Shown piece by piece: positions 1 to 9,839 of a stretch of 32,435 nucleotides of DNA. How positions within the stretch are numbered: the first letter of the stretch is position 1; the number at the start of each line of letters is the position of its first letter. A program made the position numbers and the translations under genes. This DNA comes from Anthoceros angustus (lineage: Eukaryota > Streptophyta > Anthocerotopsida > Anthocerotales > Anthocerotaceae): positions 1 to 32,435 of the forward strand of contig VJWM01000369.1 in NCBI GenBank assembly GCA_010909165.1. Reading direction: 5' to 3'. The notes beneath the pieces were generated by a model, which was given only the letters and a program-made list of their open reading frames with translations, had not been told where the DNA came from and made no database searches.

Positions 1-60
1 ACCAAGCGCTCGACACCATTGCCCGACTTGCGAATCATGTAGCCATCACGCCAATAGTCT
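1..60 (-). pseudogene. Start of the gypsy integrase region, cut by the window edge
   Basis: After RNase H the minus strand reads a short tract, including WRDGYMIRKSG, that corresponds to the linker just before the integrase HHCC zinc finger. The plus-strand fragment at about 32.02-32.1 kb has the counterpart WRDGHL tract before its zinc finger, which supports both assignments and suggests one family. The catalytic core is outside the window. Confidence 0.5.
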
Positions 61-917
61 TGACCAGCTGCCTGTTCTTTTCGGTGGGTCGGGCCTCGTC
101 CATATACAGTGCAAATCTTGAAGAGCATTCACATCTTCCCAAATGTCCTTTGCATTAGGTGAGCAAACACAATCATCCAAGGCGGTCATGGCAACAAGGG
201 CTGCGACATGACATCGGCACCAATCTCCTCCTCATGGTCCTCCCTAGCCTCGGTGACATCACTGCACGTCCGGATTTCTAGATAGCATGTGCATTTTGGT
301 GTGTCACTCGGCTGTGCTCCACAAGGAAGTCATAATCTTGAAGTATCATGGCCCGTGAGCCGACTTCCCACTCAATTTTGTGTTAGTCATCAGCCATTTC
401 AATGGCGATGATCGATCACTAACAAGCTGCGACCATACAAATATGGGCGGAAGTGGCAACGGCCCAAACAAGCATGAGGCACTCCCCTCATAGCTGTGGT
501 GGCCTCCGCTCGGTTATTACTCCTCGAGGCATAGCGATCACGCGCTCCTTGCCTGCTCATCCTCTTGTGCAAGCACCGCCCCAAGTCCCGCATACCCAAT
601 CGGTGTAACACAAATGGCTTGCTAAAATCGCCTAGCCATGGTGACCTGGTCAATTGCTCCTTCAACATGTCAAAAGCTTGCTGCGCCAACTCTGTCCATG
701 CCCATTCCACGTCTTTCCTCAACATGTCATTCAAGGGTTTCGCAATTCGGCTGAAATTCTGAATGTAAACCCTGTAATAGTTGCATAACCCAAGAAAGGC
801 ACGCAAGGCTGACACGTTGGTGGGCTCCTTCACCTGCAGGATAGCCTGTACCTTGGCTGAGTGGGGCATCACCCCGTTAGGCACGATTCTGTGACCTAAA
901 TATGCCACCGTGTTCAT
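61..917 (-). pseudogene. Gypsy RT connection and RNase H remnant
   Basis: The frame entering at 917 reads AYLGHRIVPNG, then SALRAFLGLCNYYR and FSRIAKPLNDML, the block that joins RT to RNase H in Ty3/gypsy polyproteins. It continues into FSKPFVLH, where RNase H starts, and then breaks. Later RNase H blocks are still legible in other frames: FRPYLYGRS near 430, KWLMTNTKLSGK near 375-410 and the VTHQNAHAI block near 290-320. Several frameshifts and stops mean no product can be made. The closest relative in the window is the plus-strand RNase H at 31.5-31.77 kb. Confidence 0.85.
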
Positions 918-1700
918 TCCAAATTCACATTTGGACGGGTGACATGTGAGCTCTGCCTTCCTTAGCCTACGGAACAGCTCCTCTAAGTGTGCCGGTGATC
1001 CTCAAAGGCGATCTTGTGAACCCGGCCGCGTCGTCGATATAGCACAACAAGTTGGCACATCCGGTAAAACGGATCCATCACCGAAAAGTGGCGGGTGCGT
1101 TCTTGAACCGAATGGCATCACCAGCCATTCCACGGTATTGGGACCCGTGAACGCGGTCTTCTTGATGTCCTCTTACGCAGCGGAATCGTTAAAACCACAT
1201 CGAAGGTCCAAAGTAGAGAAGAAGGCAGGCGCCCAATCTTGTCAAATATCTCCTCCGGTCGGCATTGGGTACCGATCCTGCGGTGATGCATTGATGGGAC
1301 GATAGTCCCCACATCCGTTCTCCGTCCACCCTTGGCATCCTTCTTTAGCGGCATGACGATTCTTTGCGGCATAATCGGCTGGATAGCGGATAAGCCACCT
1401 TCAAGAAGCTCACGACACCTAGCATCGACCATCTCCCACTCCGTCTTGCTCAACCTGTAGCGGCGCCGGTAGATGGGCTCACTGCTGGTCAGGTTGATCC
1501 GAAATACAGTCACATTGCAGCGCTTGAGGTCCTTCATGGTAAAGGCAAAGCAGTCCTGATACTTGAGCAGGAGAGTGTGGATGCGTGTCTTCTGCCCATC
1601 TGTCAGTCCATCCCCCATGCGCCACGGGAAAGTCTCAGCATTTAGCTTAGGCTGCGGGACTGGATCATCTAAGCACTCTCTGGCTGGAGGCGGAAAAAGC
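918..1700 (-). pseudogene. Gypsy reverse transcriptase remnant
   Basis: The frame covering 1118-1870 opens RT with LTDGQKTRIHTLLLKYQ and a DLKRC block, then EPIYRRRYRLSKTEWEMVDA and RIVMPLKKDAKGG, all typical of the RT N-terminus in gypsy pol. The RPEEIFDKIG block follows. Beyond that the frame shifts repeatedly. The catalytic YIDD box can still be read at 1030-1041 in another frame, so the aspartate pair itself survives while the gene around it is broken. RT copies element RNA into DNA in the cytoplasmic virus-like particle. The frame runs on from the tail of the methyltransferase, which shows that both belonged to one polyprotein. Confidence 0.88.
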
Positions 1701-1789
1701 ACTGTAGGGGCGCCACGGACTGCTCCACCCCCATCCGGCCAGAAAGGCATGTATGCATATCCGAGAAAAGGAGATGAAGCTGCGTCATT

Positions 1790-2338
1790 TGGACACATCT
1801 TGTGATGGGCTGGTACCATGGCTGCCAAGCGGCGTGGAGCTGAAAAGCCAAGCACGGACTCACTAACCACGTGAGTGCGTGAACATCCATGGCTCGCCTA
1901 GAGCACGCTTCTTGTTGTGGTGTAGTAGGGCTGGCATAGAATGGGTGAAAGCCCATAATGCGTTCCGCTCCGGCGGTGGGTTCCTCCCAGCTGCTGCGTG
2001 TTGGTGTTCAACGGCCATCCCTCGTACATGGCGAATGAACGGAAAGCTAACGGTGGGCGGTCTGCGGTGGCGGCGGTGTGTTGGTTTTGAACCAAGGCGC
2101 CGCTCACTTGTGTAACAAGCTGGTGGTGATGATCCTCGCACCGATTGAAGGCTGCAAGGACGGGTCCTGTGTGTGCCACGAAGCCAGTCTGGCGGGGCGG
2201 GGACCAAGTTGGTCGATAATTCCTCAGCGGTGAGCAAAGGCGCCCACACAGGCGCATCTAACAGGATGGGAGGCCCGGCATAATCTTGGAACCTGACGCC
2301 ATGTCTGTGCACATATACTGCGTCAAATTGCGCGGTGT
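1790..2338 (-). pseudogene. C-terminal part of the retrotransposon DNA methyltransferase
   Basis: This is the half of the methyltransferase lying beyond the copia insertion. One frame reads AGPPILLDA close to 2270, the tract that follows the ENV box in such enzymes. A second frame reads SPLRNY near 2215, resembling motif VIII (usually an AHR-L-R-W/Y-TNL block), while the TNL triplet is in the first frame. Near 1960 the minus strand carries ERNA and, one frame away, MGF, matching the ERExxMGF box. Just beyond, AMDVHALTWLV near 1865-1895 matches motif X (LGxAMD-x-L-x-WLV). At least three frameshifts break it. Between motif VIII and the ERE box lies the variable target-recognition region, here degraded. 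RT coding follows directly. Confidence 0.8.
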
Positions 2339-2343
2339 GTATT
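2339..2343. other. Left target-site duplication of the copia element
   Basis: GTATT directly precedes the 5' LTR, and the same five bases follow the 3' LTR at 9840-9844. Five-base duplications are usual for copia integrases. The match shows that the two LTRs come from one insertion event and that the flanks are the original gypsy target site. Confidence 0.93.
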
Positions 2344-2428
2344 TGATGAAATAGGTCTAGCTTAGGGCACTATTCATTAGGGCCTCATTACTTAAACATT
2401 AATTTAGAGCTAGGGCTTTAGGTAGTTA

Positions 2429-2500
2429 GTTGTTACAACTTATAGTTGCAACAACTTATGGTTGCAACTACTTATGGTTACAACAACATATTGTTGTAAC
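2429..2500 (+). repeat. Tandem GTTRCAAC repeats in the LTR U3
   Basis: Four to five degenerate copies of a roughly 17-bp unit, core GTTGCAAC or GTTACAAC followed by WACTTATG, lie directly upstream of the TATA-like box. The same array occurs in the 3' LTR at about 9670-9745 with one extra triplet. GTTGCAAC is its own reverse complement. The position suggests an enhancer, which is inference. Confidence 0.7.
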
Positions 2501-2514
2501 CACACCACCCACCC

Positions 2515-2522
2515 TATTTAAA
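2515..2522 (+). promoter_or_regulatory. TATA-like box of the copia LTR
   Basis: TATTTAAA lies about 75 bp before the LTR end and is conserved in the 3' LTR. It is the only TATA-like match in a suitable position for the element's Pol II promoter. Confidence 0.6.
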
Positions 2523-2594
2523 GGCTTGTACTTTACTCATTAATCAATTCATTCCATTGTTTCTCTTCTATCTAAGAGCTATTGATTCTCATCA

Positions 2595-2605
2595 TGGTAT
2601 CGAGC
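2595..2605 (+). other. Primer-binding site for initiator tRNA-Met
   Basis: TGGTATCGAGC starts at the base after the 5' LTR. Plant copia elements use TGGTATCAGAGC, complementary to the 3' end of initiator tRNA-Met. This copy lacks one A, which should weaken priming. Confidence 0.85.
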
Positions 2606-3370
2606 ATTTAGCTCTTTGTGCTTGAGCACCTCGCTTCCTTATGCTCTAGGCAATTTTCTCTCCAATGCTTTTGCGTTTGTAGTACTTCAAATGAAGATAA
2701 TGCGTGGAGATTTCGCCTTTAGACAATCATCGGTGACACACAATGATGCACACATTGTGCATCAATTTCTTATCGCTCCTCATGGATTCCTTTAATCCAA
2801 GGACAAGAATTTAGGAGGAAGATCAAGGCTTCAAAGAAGAAGAAACAACATCAAATCAAATCTTCTTACATTCGGGAGGAGTTTGACCTCAATTCTCCTC
2901 AGTTGATGTTTTAGAGGCACAAGTATGTTGTCTCATTGAAGCCCTTTTGTCTAAGTCGAGATAGAGTACAAGATATCATTTATGCTCGTAAAGCTCTCCT
3001 TTCTACATTTAGCCTTTATCAATATAGTGCTATAGAGTCCCATCTCTAAGTACATAAAAATAAGGCTAGTATCTTCGCTCCTAATCCGGATCATCTAGCA
3101 ATCTCTTGATTCCATTAGAGCGAGAACTTAGAATAAATCACTCGCTATCAATGAGAAATTGACTTACAATACACAACAAATCAATATTATCACGATAGAC
3201 TTGTTGACCGAGACCTTTCACAAGGTCTCTTCTCACTTGATTGTAAGTCTGCAGATTCGATTATGATGCGAAATTCATAATTTGAAGAAATGTTGTGCAC
3301 GCCTCTTTCCGCAAAACAATGCAAGAAGGCGGCGTGTCAACCACGCATAACCTGCATCATTAAAATTACT
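2606..3370 (+). other. Copia 5' leader, no gene seen
   Basis: AT-rich sequence lies between the primer-binding site and gag. It should contain the packaging signal, but I see no defined structure and no convincing frame. Confidence 0.5.
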
Positions 3371-3374
3371 TGCA

Positions 3375-4345
3375 ATGGTGGGGTCGGACGATCTCGACGT
3401 GGATATTGATGACTTGGTAGCGAGCAAAATTTTGGCCAAAAGACCAAATGGCTTGAAGAACAACAATCTATATGGCGAGATGAATGGGAGCAATTTAAAA
3501 GGAAGAAAAGGAGAAAGCTAAAAGCGTAATGAATCCAAGCCTCAAGTGATTCAAGGTGACAACTTTAAAGACAAAGATAGATTCAACGGCAGGCGATGTA
3601 TGGCAACAGTGCCCAAGGTGTCTGCACGATGGACTTATGGAATATTGTCAGCGATGCGGAAGAATGTTCCACTTGGGACTCGATGCTATAGATGAATGGG
3701 AAGCCAAAGATCGGAGGCAGACGCGTTTTAATGAACGGACTTACAAGCAATGGTACTCCAAGTTGCGACGCAAAACACCGCATGAGATGTGGGAGAAGTT
3801 AGCTCGACTTTATGCCTCCAAAGATGGAATGAGCTTATTGATCGCCACCGTCACTTATATACTATAAGGATGAAGGAGATTCCTTACAACAACACTTGAG
3901 CAACTTCCGTGTGCAAAGAATAATTTCAATGCATCCTCAAGAAAACTTACAGAGAAACAAACTTTTATTGCTCTCTCGCCACTTGCCGCCTCCTATAGGC
4001 CCTTTGTGACAACGCAAAATGCGGTCCTTAGAGTGCACAAAAGCAGAAATTAATCGGCTCCCAACGCTGGATATCGGTAAGTGAATTAATTGGAGCACTT
4101 ATTGAGGAGGACGCGTCGAAATGAAAATCCCGATCAGCCCGCCAAGTAATGTACGGCCGAGGAAGAGGGCGTGGCCGAGGCGCGGAAACTTCACTCCTAG
4201 GACTCCTACTCAAAATTTTCAAGGACCATCCACTTCTTCATTTAAACCTTCAAAAGGCATGAAGAAGGCTGGAGTTACAATTGGTGCAAGATGACCAACC
4301 ATATGGAGAAGGATTGTTGGAAGAAGAAAAATGGTGAGCCAAAGA
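3375..4345 (+). pseudogene. Copia gag remnant with a damaged zinc knuckle
   Basis: The frame at 3556-3867 contains DAIDEWEAKDRR and TPHEMWEKLARLYASKDGM, which resemble the UBN2-type gag of plant copia elements. Later pieces, including SNFRV and the YRPFVTTQNA tract, are in other frames. A zinc knuckle is legible at 4282-4320 as WCKMTNHMEKDCW: the C-x4-H-x4-C part is present, but the first cysteine of CX2CX4HX4C is missing. A glycine/arginine-rich GRGRGRG tract precedes it in one frame. Gag would form the virus-like particle and bind element RNA. Stops and frameshifts prevent translation. Confidence 0.8.
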
Positions 4346-4429
4346 AGGAGGTCACCGGGCACATGTTGCCGTTAAGAAGAAGCCCTCCACGGCAACTCCA
4401 TCAGCACTCATGCCTTGGCAAGTTCCAAG

Positions 4430-4800
4430 CCATCAAACCAAAATTGGTATTTAGACAGTGCAACATCTCATATATGTCACGACTTAACTTTTTGAGTCGA
4501 TTCGCCATCAAAAGGACAACAACTCCTAGGCGGCGACCATAACCTCACCATATTTGGTAGGTTCCGTGGCATTAAAGTGCTCCACCGGGTTCTTACTCTC
4601 TCCCATGTCCTTTATGTACCCTCCATGTGCAAGAATCTAGTGTCACCGCTAGTTTATGTCAAGAACATAACATGCAAATTATCCTTGAAGCCGATTTGTG
4701 TCTCCTTTACTATCATACTAATAAGTATCACACAACTGCTCGGAACACTAGAAGATGGACTCTATAAACTCTCGGTCAAGTGGGTCCGTTACACCTCATC
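4430..4800 (+). pseudogene. Copia aspartic protease remnant
   Basis: Reading near 4447 gives WYLDSATSHICHD. Copia proteases carry WxxDSGAxxH, so the aspartate is present but the glycine of the catalytic D-S-G appears to be lost by a codon deletion. Downstream, at 4577-4680, VLTLSHVLYVPSMCKNL matches the C-terminal block of this protease. The two parts are in different frames. The protease would cut the Gag-Pol polyprotein. Confidence 0.8.
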
Positions 4801-4819
4801 AATGTAGCCTCCCATTCCA

Positions 4820-5640
4820 CTCTTCAAGCACCATGCTTTGGCTGTCGATTAGGTCATCCGAATAGCCAAAAGCTTATCCAAATGTCTAAGGAAACATAGA
4901 ACTCCTGTATTCCTAAACTTGAACCTCTCACGGTGTGAAGCTTGCGTCATAACCAAAAATTCCACAATCCATCCCCTCGGAGGCTAGGCACCCTTAGAGT
5001 TGGTTCACCAGACATTTGTGGTCCCTATATCGCACCTTCATTTAGTGGTTGTAGATATTTTTAACCTTCATCGATGATTATTCCGGTTCGTCCTCACCTA
5101 CATCCTCCGCCATAAGAGTCGCCTTTTCTTTCTTCAAAGAATATATGATGTGGGCGAGAGACTTAACAGAAGCTTAAAACTCTTCGCTCCGATAATGGAG
5201 GAGAGTTCACTTCAAAATTTTTGAATTTTGCACAAGGTATAGCGCAACAACTTAGTGTGGTACACACCTCACAAAATGTAGTGAAAACAAAATTTACGCC
5301 TCCGAGATCACAGTGTTTGCTCACCCAAGCTACATTATCTAAAAGTTATTGGGTGAAGCTATATTGACAACATATCTCCTTAATAGATAACTTGGTCAAG
5401 GCATGACTCCATATGAAGCTTTCTTGGGAAAACCTTCATTGATCATTTACGAATCTTGGATCCCCGCTATGTGTTCATCCCCAAAGTACAACGCAGAAGT
5501 CGATCCCAAGGCGACCAAATATACCTTTATTGGCTACAGAAGGCATTAAGGGTTACAAGTTATTTGACCCATCTACCCGAAAGCTCATTTATGCTAGGGC
5601 GTGACCTTTCATGAATCTCATATTCTTTCTCCTATTATGG
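4820..5640 (+). pseudogene. Copia integrase remnant
   Basis: RLGHPNSQKLIQMSK near 4840 is the pre-integrase zinc-binding block (H-x-RLGHP). CEAC follows near 4940, matching its second half. The core is heavily broken. DDYSGxxxTY-like sequence near 5070-5100, LRSDNGGE-like sequence near 5195 and a KxFLGKP tract near 5430 can be guessed across frames. Integrase would insert the cDNA; the GTATT duplication elsewhere is the trace of such an act. Confidence 0.72.
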
Positions 5641-6139
5641 CATCTGCTCCCATTACTCCCGATGCTCCTTCCTCTGCGCATCCGAGCCTTCCACTTTGAT
5701 GACGATGATTTTGTCATCATTCATTCACTCCCTCCAGCAAGCTCCTATGGATGAACCTCATTGCGAGGAGGAGGAGGAGTTAGAATATATTCCAAGGCGA
5801 CCAACTACTCCGGATCGATTTAGAAGAACCTCAACATTTAAGCGATGATGAAATCGACTATGATGTTGAAATTCGTGAGGAGGATCGTATTCCTTTGAGG
5901 ATGAGCCGTCGGCGAGCAAGTGGATGAATTCGACGACGAGCGAGCAAGAACTGCGTTACACCGCACAGAACCACTCAACAAGTGGTCGACATTGAAGAAC
6001 ACATTCAACAACCGCACCAAGGTACAATCTTAGGACTAGACCACTGTTGCAGGACTGCTGGATGGAAGGAACCACCTTTGGGATATCTTGTCACTGACCC
6101 CATTTCTCCTCTCACACCTTATTATCAAGCTGTTTACAA

Positions 6140-6990
6140 AGCCACAGTTGATCCGGAGGAACCGCTAACCTTGAAACAAGCATTTTCCTCTCCGAGAAAG
6201 ACACATGGAAGGTAGCGATAGATTGATACAACTCTTTAGTAGAAAACTCCACATGGGAATTAGTTAAACCACCCAAAGGGAGAAAAATAGTGGGAAGTAA
6301 ATGGGTCTTTAAAATCAAACGTAAGGGTGATGGTTCTATTGAGCGATATAAGGCAAGTAGCGAGAGGGTTTACCGATACCGGGTTTAGATTACATACCAG
6401 GCTACCTATGCACCTGTAGCAAAGTTTGCCTCCTCGAATTATAATAGCCTTGTGCTCAACATGACTTACATCTTCACATGATGGACGTCAAAGCGCCCTG
6501 CATGGCGAATCCAAGAAGAAATATACATGAGACAACAAGGCTATGAAGTCAAAGGTAAAGAAGACCATGTATGCTCATTAAAGGCATTTATGGCCTTAAG
6601 CAATCGAGCAAGGAATGGAATAATGATATACATGACAAGCTTACAAAATATGGTTTTGTTCAAAGCAAAGCGGATGCTAGCATGTATATCCACGACTAAA
6701 CGATTACACAATTTTACCTCTTACTATATGTGGATGACTTATTTTTAGCTTCATCTTCACTCTCCCATCTAGCTGAAATTAAAGCATGGTTGAGAAGTCA
6801 TTATGAAAATGACGGACACAGGAGACCTTAGTTATGCCCTTGGCGTTAACATTATAAGAAATAGAGGTAATAAATCCATTTCCTTGGTTCAAACAAAATA
6901 TATAAAAGAAAGCTTAAATAAGTTTGGACTAGAAGATGCTAAGCCGCCACACCATTTCCAAGTGGCACAAGGCTTACAGCAGATATGAGC
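6140..6990 (+). pseudogene. Copia reverse transcriptase remnant
   Basis: Reading starts with TLKQAF near 6170, then NSTWELVKPPKGRK and VGSKWVFKIKRKGDGSIERY near 6250-6345, the standard opening of plant copia RT. The active-site tract LLYVDDLFLASSS is fully legible at about 6720-6755, with YVDD at 6727-6738. It is followed by LAEIKAWL, then DTGDLSYALGVNI and KYIKESLNKFGLEDAKP up to about 6950. Frameshifts and stops separate these blocks. Confidence 0.9.
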
Positions 6991-6999
6991 CCTAAAACG

Positions 7000-7665
7000 G
7001 ATGCTGCAGAAATGTCAGCGGTACCATACGGACATCTTTGTTGGCACCTTAATATATTTAAGTAACTTCACAAGACCCGATATATCTTTTGAAGTTAGTG
7101 CGATCTCACAATTTTTGAGAATCCACGACAACATTGGCAATGTGTCAAGAGAATATTCAGGTATTTAAAAGGGACTATGCACAGGATTGATGTATAAACA
7201 TGTTCGGCATATCTAAGTTACAATTAACGACTTATCGATGCCGATCTTGGAGATCCCGATAGCCGCAAATCAGATCCGGCTATGCATTCGCTAGGAGGTG
7301 CACCCATTTCATGGTCAAGTAAGAAACAACCAACCATTGCTTTGTCTGAGTCGAGTATAGGGTCCTCACCTCGTCTCCAAGGATATAGTGGAGTAGGTTA
7401 GCATTGAGAGTTGAATTATCCCAAGATGGACCTACACCTCTACGGATGGCGGGGGCTATTGCCTTAGCTAGGAACCCTGCTTTCCACTCGAACTAAACAT
7501 ATAGCGATCAGTATCATTACATACGGAAATGTTAGAAAATAAAACAATAGATATCAATTATATACCAACTCAAACAACCCAGCTGACCTTTTAACCAAGT
7601 CATTAGGAAGAGATTTGCATTTAAAACACATGAAAATGTTAGGAGTACAAGAGGTTAAGCCCTAG
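7000..7665 (+). pseudogene. Copia RNase H remnant
   Basis: VKRIFRYLKGT (near 7145-7175), the DADLGDPDSRKS block (near 7230-7270) and SSKKQPTIALSES (near 7318-7355) are the hallmarks of copia RNase H. The C-terminus NPADLLTKSLGRDLH (near 7578-7620) ends with a TAG stop at 7663-7665. RNase H would remove the RNA strand of the hybrid. At least five frame changes occur. Confidence 0.88.
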
Positions 7666-8490
7666 ATGTAGGTATTTCCAATTTTACAATCCACAAAGTT
7701 TATCTAGCATGTTTATTTCCTCTTCTATTTCCAAGTAATCATCACTGTACTCCTTCTCTTCTCTCTAATGCCCAAAAGGACCCTACAAAACACTCCATGG
7801 GTTACGGGAAGAAAAATGGTGTTGAGTTAGTCATTCGGGTTAGGTCACTTACTATACAAGTGCTTGGTGTGTCCTTCGTACTCTTCACATGGATATGCAC
7901 CTAACCACATCATTTTTATCCCTTTTCTCACATACATATTCCATGGGGACTTGTGGTCGTCCTTTCCTCCGGAAGCACCATGTATGTTGCTCATAGGTTT
8001 CGGTGGCAAATAGGAGTTTGGTATTTTCCTTTTGTTTTGTTATAGGTTGTAGAGGTAGGGCAAACCTCACATGGCTTGTGCCTACCCTTTCTCCACATCC
8101 AAAATAGATGTAGATTAGCTTATTATTAGCATAGGTTACACTAGTTACTAGCCCCTAACTATAGGTTTTACACCTACTCACTTTTCTTTTCCCTAGCCCC
8201 TACTTCTCCTATGTCGTAGCATATGCTCTCCAGGCTGCCCTCACATCTGACTGCTGGGGCCTCTCTGTTTATGGAGTCCCACTCCTCACTCTTCTTCTAT
8301 GTTGAAGTCATACCCGGGACACTCAGGATACGCTCCAGGCCCTCGGTAGTTGGATTATCTACATCAACAATCATTAGTATTTTTATGCAATCAAATTATT
8401 TATTGCAATTTATTTTGCATTTGTTGGCTTACCAGCCCCTCGACTTCTTTGATGACAACATCGGTTTTTAGTGCTTGTACCACCAAGGCG

Positions 8491-8826
8491 TCATCTTCTC
8501 CATCGGCTTTTCTCCACTGTTTTAGCCACCTCGGCACATGCTTGCGAGGAATTCACAGAGAAATTAGGATCTTCCATATCATTTCCTATATTACGGCCGG
8601 GTCCCGACATCGGGATCTCTTCACCCCGTGCGAGTGCATCTCTATACCACAAGATGCGCCCACGGGCGGCTTCCCGGCTCAATATATCTTTTTCTCTACG
8701 TGCGGCAAGTTTTCTTCTCCTTCTTGCTACTCGGTTTGCTCTCTTCATTTTCTTTATGGCCTCGTCCTTTGGAGCACGGGGGGGGGCACGGGAGCCTTCC
8801 TCCGCACGACAAGGACCTGCCACCAC
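8491..8826 (-). other. Antisense open frame in the copia 3' region
   Basis: A minus-strand frame of about 111 codons opens without an ATG (in-frame TAA upstream at about 8846, GTG-type opening). It is rich in Ala, Arg, Lys and Glu; a helical basic tract RVARRRRKLAARREKD lies in its first half. No family is recognised. Some plant LTR retrotransposon lineages carry antisense frames in this position, but the lack of an ATG makes this copy at best a broken one. The opposite strand is also open, so it may be chance. Confidence 0.3.
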
Positions 8827-8857
8827 ATTAGGCCTTTTTATTTCTTAGAGACCAAGA

Positions 8858-8941
8858 CATGGAAAATGGAAGAACAGGCATGGAAAATGGAAGAACAGGC
8901 ATTGAAAATGGAAGAACAGGCATTGAAAATGGAAGAATATG
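8858..8941. repeat. Four tandem 21-bp repeats
   Basis: Units at 8858, 8879, 8900 and 8921 share CATGGAAAATGGAAGAACAGG, with one substitution in units 3 and 4 and a diverged end in the last. The period is 21, so any frame stays open and a heptapeptide repeat (KMEEQAW/L on the plus strand) would result. Confidence 0.9.
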
Positions 8942-9093
8942 CAAAATTCAGGCAACTCACCTACTATCAAGCGTGCCATATTAACACGAGATAGTCTCCA
9001 CTCCAACTTTGTGGCCTGCAACACTATGGACATATAACAAACTGCATTTTTGGCCTGCGGGTGGCGGGGCGGCCGATTTAGGATAAGCCCGTG

Positions 9094-9490
9094 TGGGCTT
9101 ATCCATTTAAATATTTTGGCCTTTTTTGTTTTCGGAGCCCCATATTTATTTATTTTAGGCCTCTCTTTTAAGCCTATTTGGAGCTATTATTTTATCAACC
9201 TTATTCTGGTGAATATTTTGGTGGACATATTAAGTTTTCTATTTCAGGCTTACTTATTCATCAAAGCTTAAGTTATCGGCACTTTTCTTGGGCTTATCCA
9301 TTTAAAATATTTTGGCCTTTTTTTCGGGGCCGCTTTGATTATTTATTTTATTTTAGGCCTCTCTTTTAAGCCTATTTGAGCTATTTGCTATTATTTTTCA
9401 ACCTTATTGGTGAATATTTTGGTGGACATATTAAGTTTTCTATTTCAGGCTTACTTATTCATCAAGCGACTTAAGTTGTATGCACTTTTC
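9094..9490. repeat. Duplicated block of about 195-200 bp
   Basis: The block starting TGGGCTTATCCATTT at 9094 recurs at 9289 with small indels, and the start of a third copy (TAGGCTTAT) is seen near 9490. Both copies contain the TGAATATTTTGGTGGACAT tract. It lies immediately upstream of the polypurine tract. Confidence 0.88.
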
Positions 9491-9571
9491 TTAGGCTTAT
9501 AACTTTTGATTAAGTGAGTCTATCTATGATTTAGACCTCATTTTGAGCTAGAATTCACCCCTACATTCATA

Positions 9572-9583
9572 GTGAGTGGGAGT
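9572..9583 (+). other. Copia polypurine tract
   Basis: AGTGAGTGGGAG directly abuts the 3' LTR. The position and purine richness fit the primer for plus-strand DNA synthesis; one T interrupts it. Confidence 0.7.
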
Positions 9584-9839
9584 GATGAAATAGGTCTAGC
9601 TTAGGGCACTATTCATTAGGGCCTCATTACTTAAACATTAATTTAGAGCTAGGGCTTTGGGTAGTTAGTTGTTACAACAACTTATAGTTACAACAACTTA
9701 TGGTTGCAACTACTTATGGTTACAACAACATATTGTTGTAACCACCCAACCACCCAGCCTATTTAAAGGCTTGTACTTTACTCATTAATTAATTCATTCC
9801 ATTGTTTCTCTTCTATCTAAGAGCTATTGATTCTCATCA
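9584..9839 (+). repeat. Copia 3' LTR
   Basis: This 256-bp copy of the LTR at 2344-2594 has the same TGATGA and TCATCA ends. It differs by about three substitutions, one CAA triplet gain in the GTTRCAAC array and a small rearranged ACC tract. The TATA-like box is conserved. Confidence 0.95.

Larger units (their letters stand above)
2344..2594 (+). repeat. Copia 5' LTR
   Basis: This 251-bp direct repeat matches 9584-9839. It starts TGATGA and ends TCATCA, a perfect 6-bp inverted pair with TG...CA ends. U3 contains a short tandem array built on GTTRCAAC (about 2430-2500) and a TATA-like box, TATTTAAA, at 2515-2522, which probably sets the transcript start about 30 bp downstream. Transcription would run rightward. 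Confidence 0.95.
7666..9583 (+). other. Long copia 3' region between pol and the 3' LTR
   Basis: About 1.9 kb lies between the pol stop and the 3' LTR, far more than a minimal copia element needs. It contains an antisense-strand open frame (8491-8826), four 21-bp repeats (8858-8941) and a duplicated block of about 195 bp (9094-9490). No env-like membrane protein was recognised. It may be a transduced host segment or a lineage-specific non-coding module. Confidence 0.6.
2344..9839 (+). mobile_element. Full-length Ty1/copia LTR retrotransposon (7496 bp), coding region decayed
   Basis: It is bounded by LTRs of 251 and 256 bp that begin TGATGA and end TCATCA, with a GTATT duplication on both sides. 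A primer-binding site follows the 5' LTR and a purine tract precedes the 3' LTR. Gag, protease, integrase, RT and RNase H follow in order; integrase before RT identifies copia. Coding ends at 7665, and about 1.9 kb of non-pol sequence lies before the 3' LTR. The LTRs differ at three clear substitutions plus two small indel regions, yet the coding region has many stops and frameshifts in every domain. It sits inside the methyltransferase of the older gypsy element. Confidence 0.95.

Noticed and set aside
8858-8941. CRISPR-like array
   Set aside because: Repeats are directly adjacent without spacers, and the setting is a plant retrotransposon.
8350-8994. Plus-strand frame of 214 codons in the copia 3' region as a gene
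   Set aside because: Cys/Phe/Ser-rich, no domain, and the opposite strand is also open. Kept only as an observation about the 21-bp repeats.
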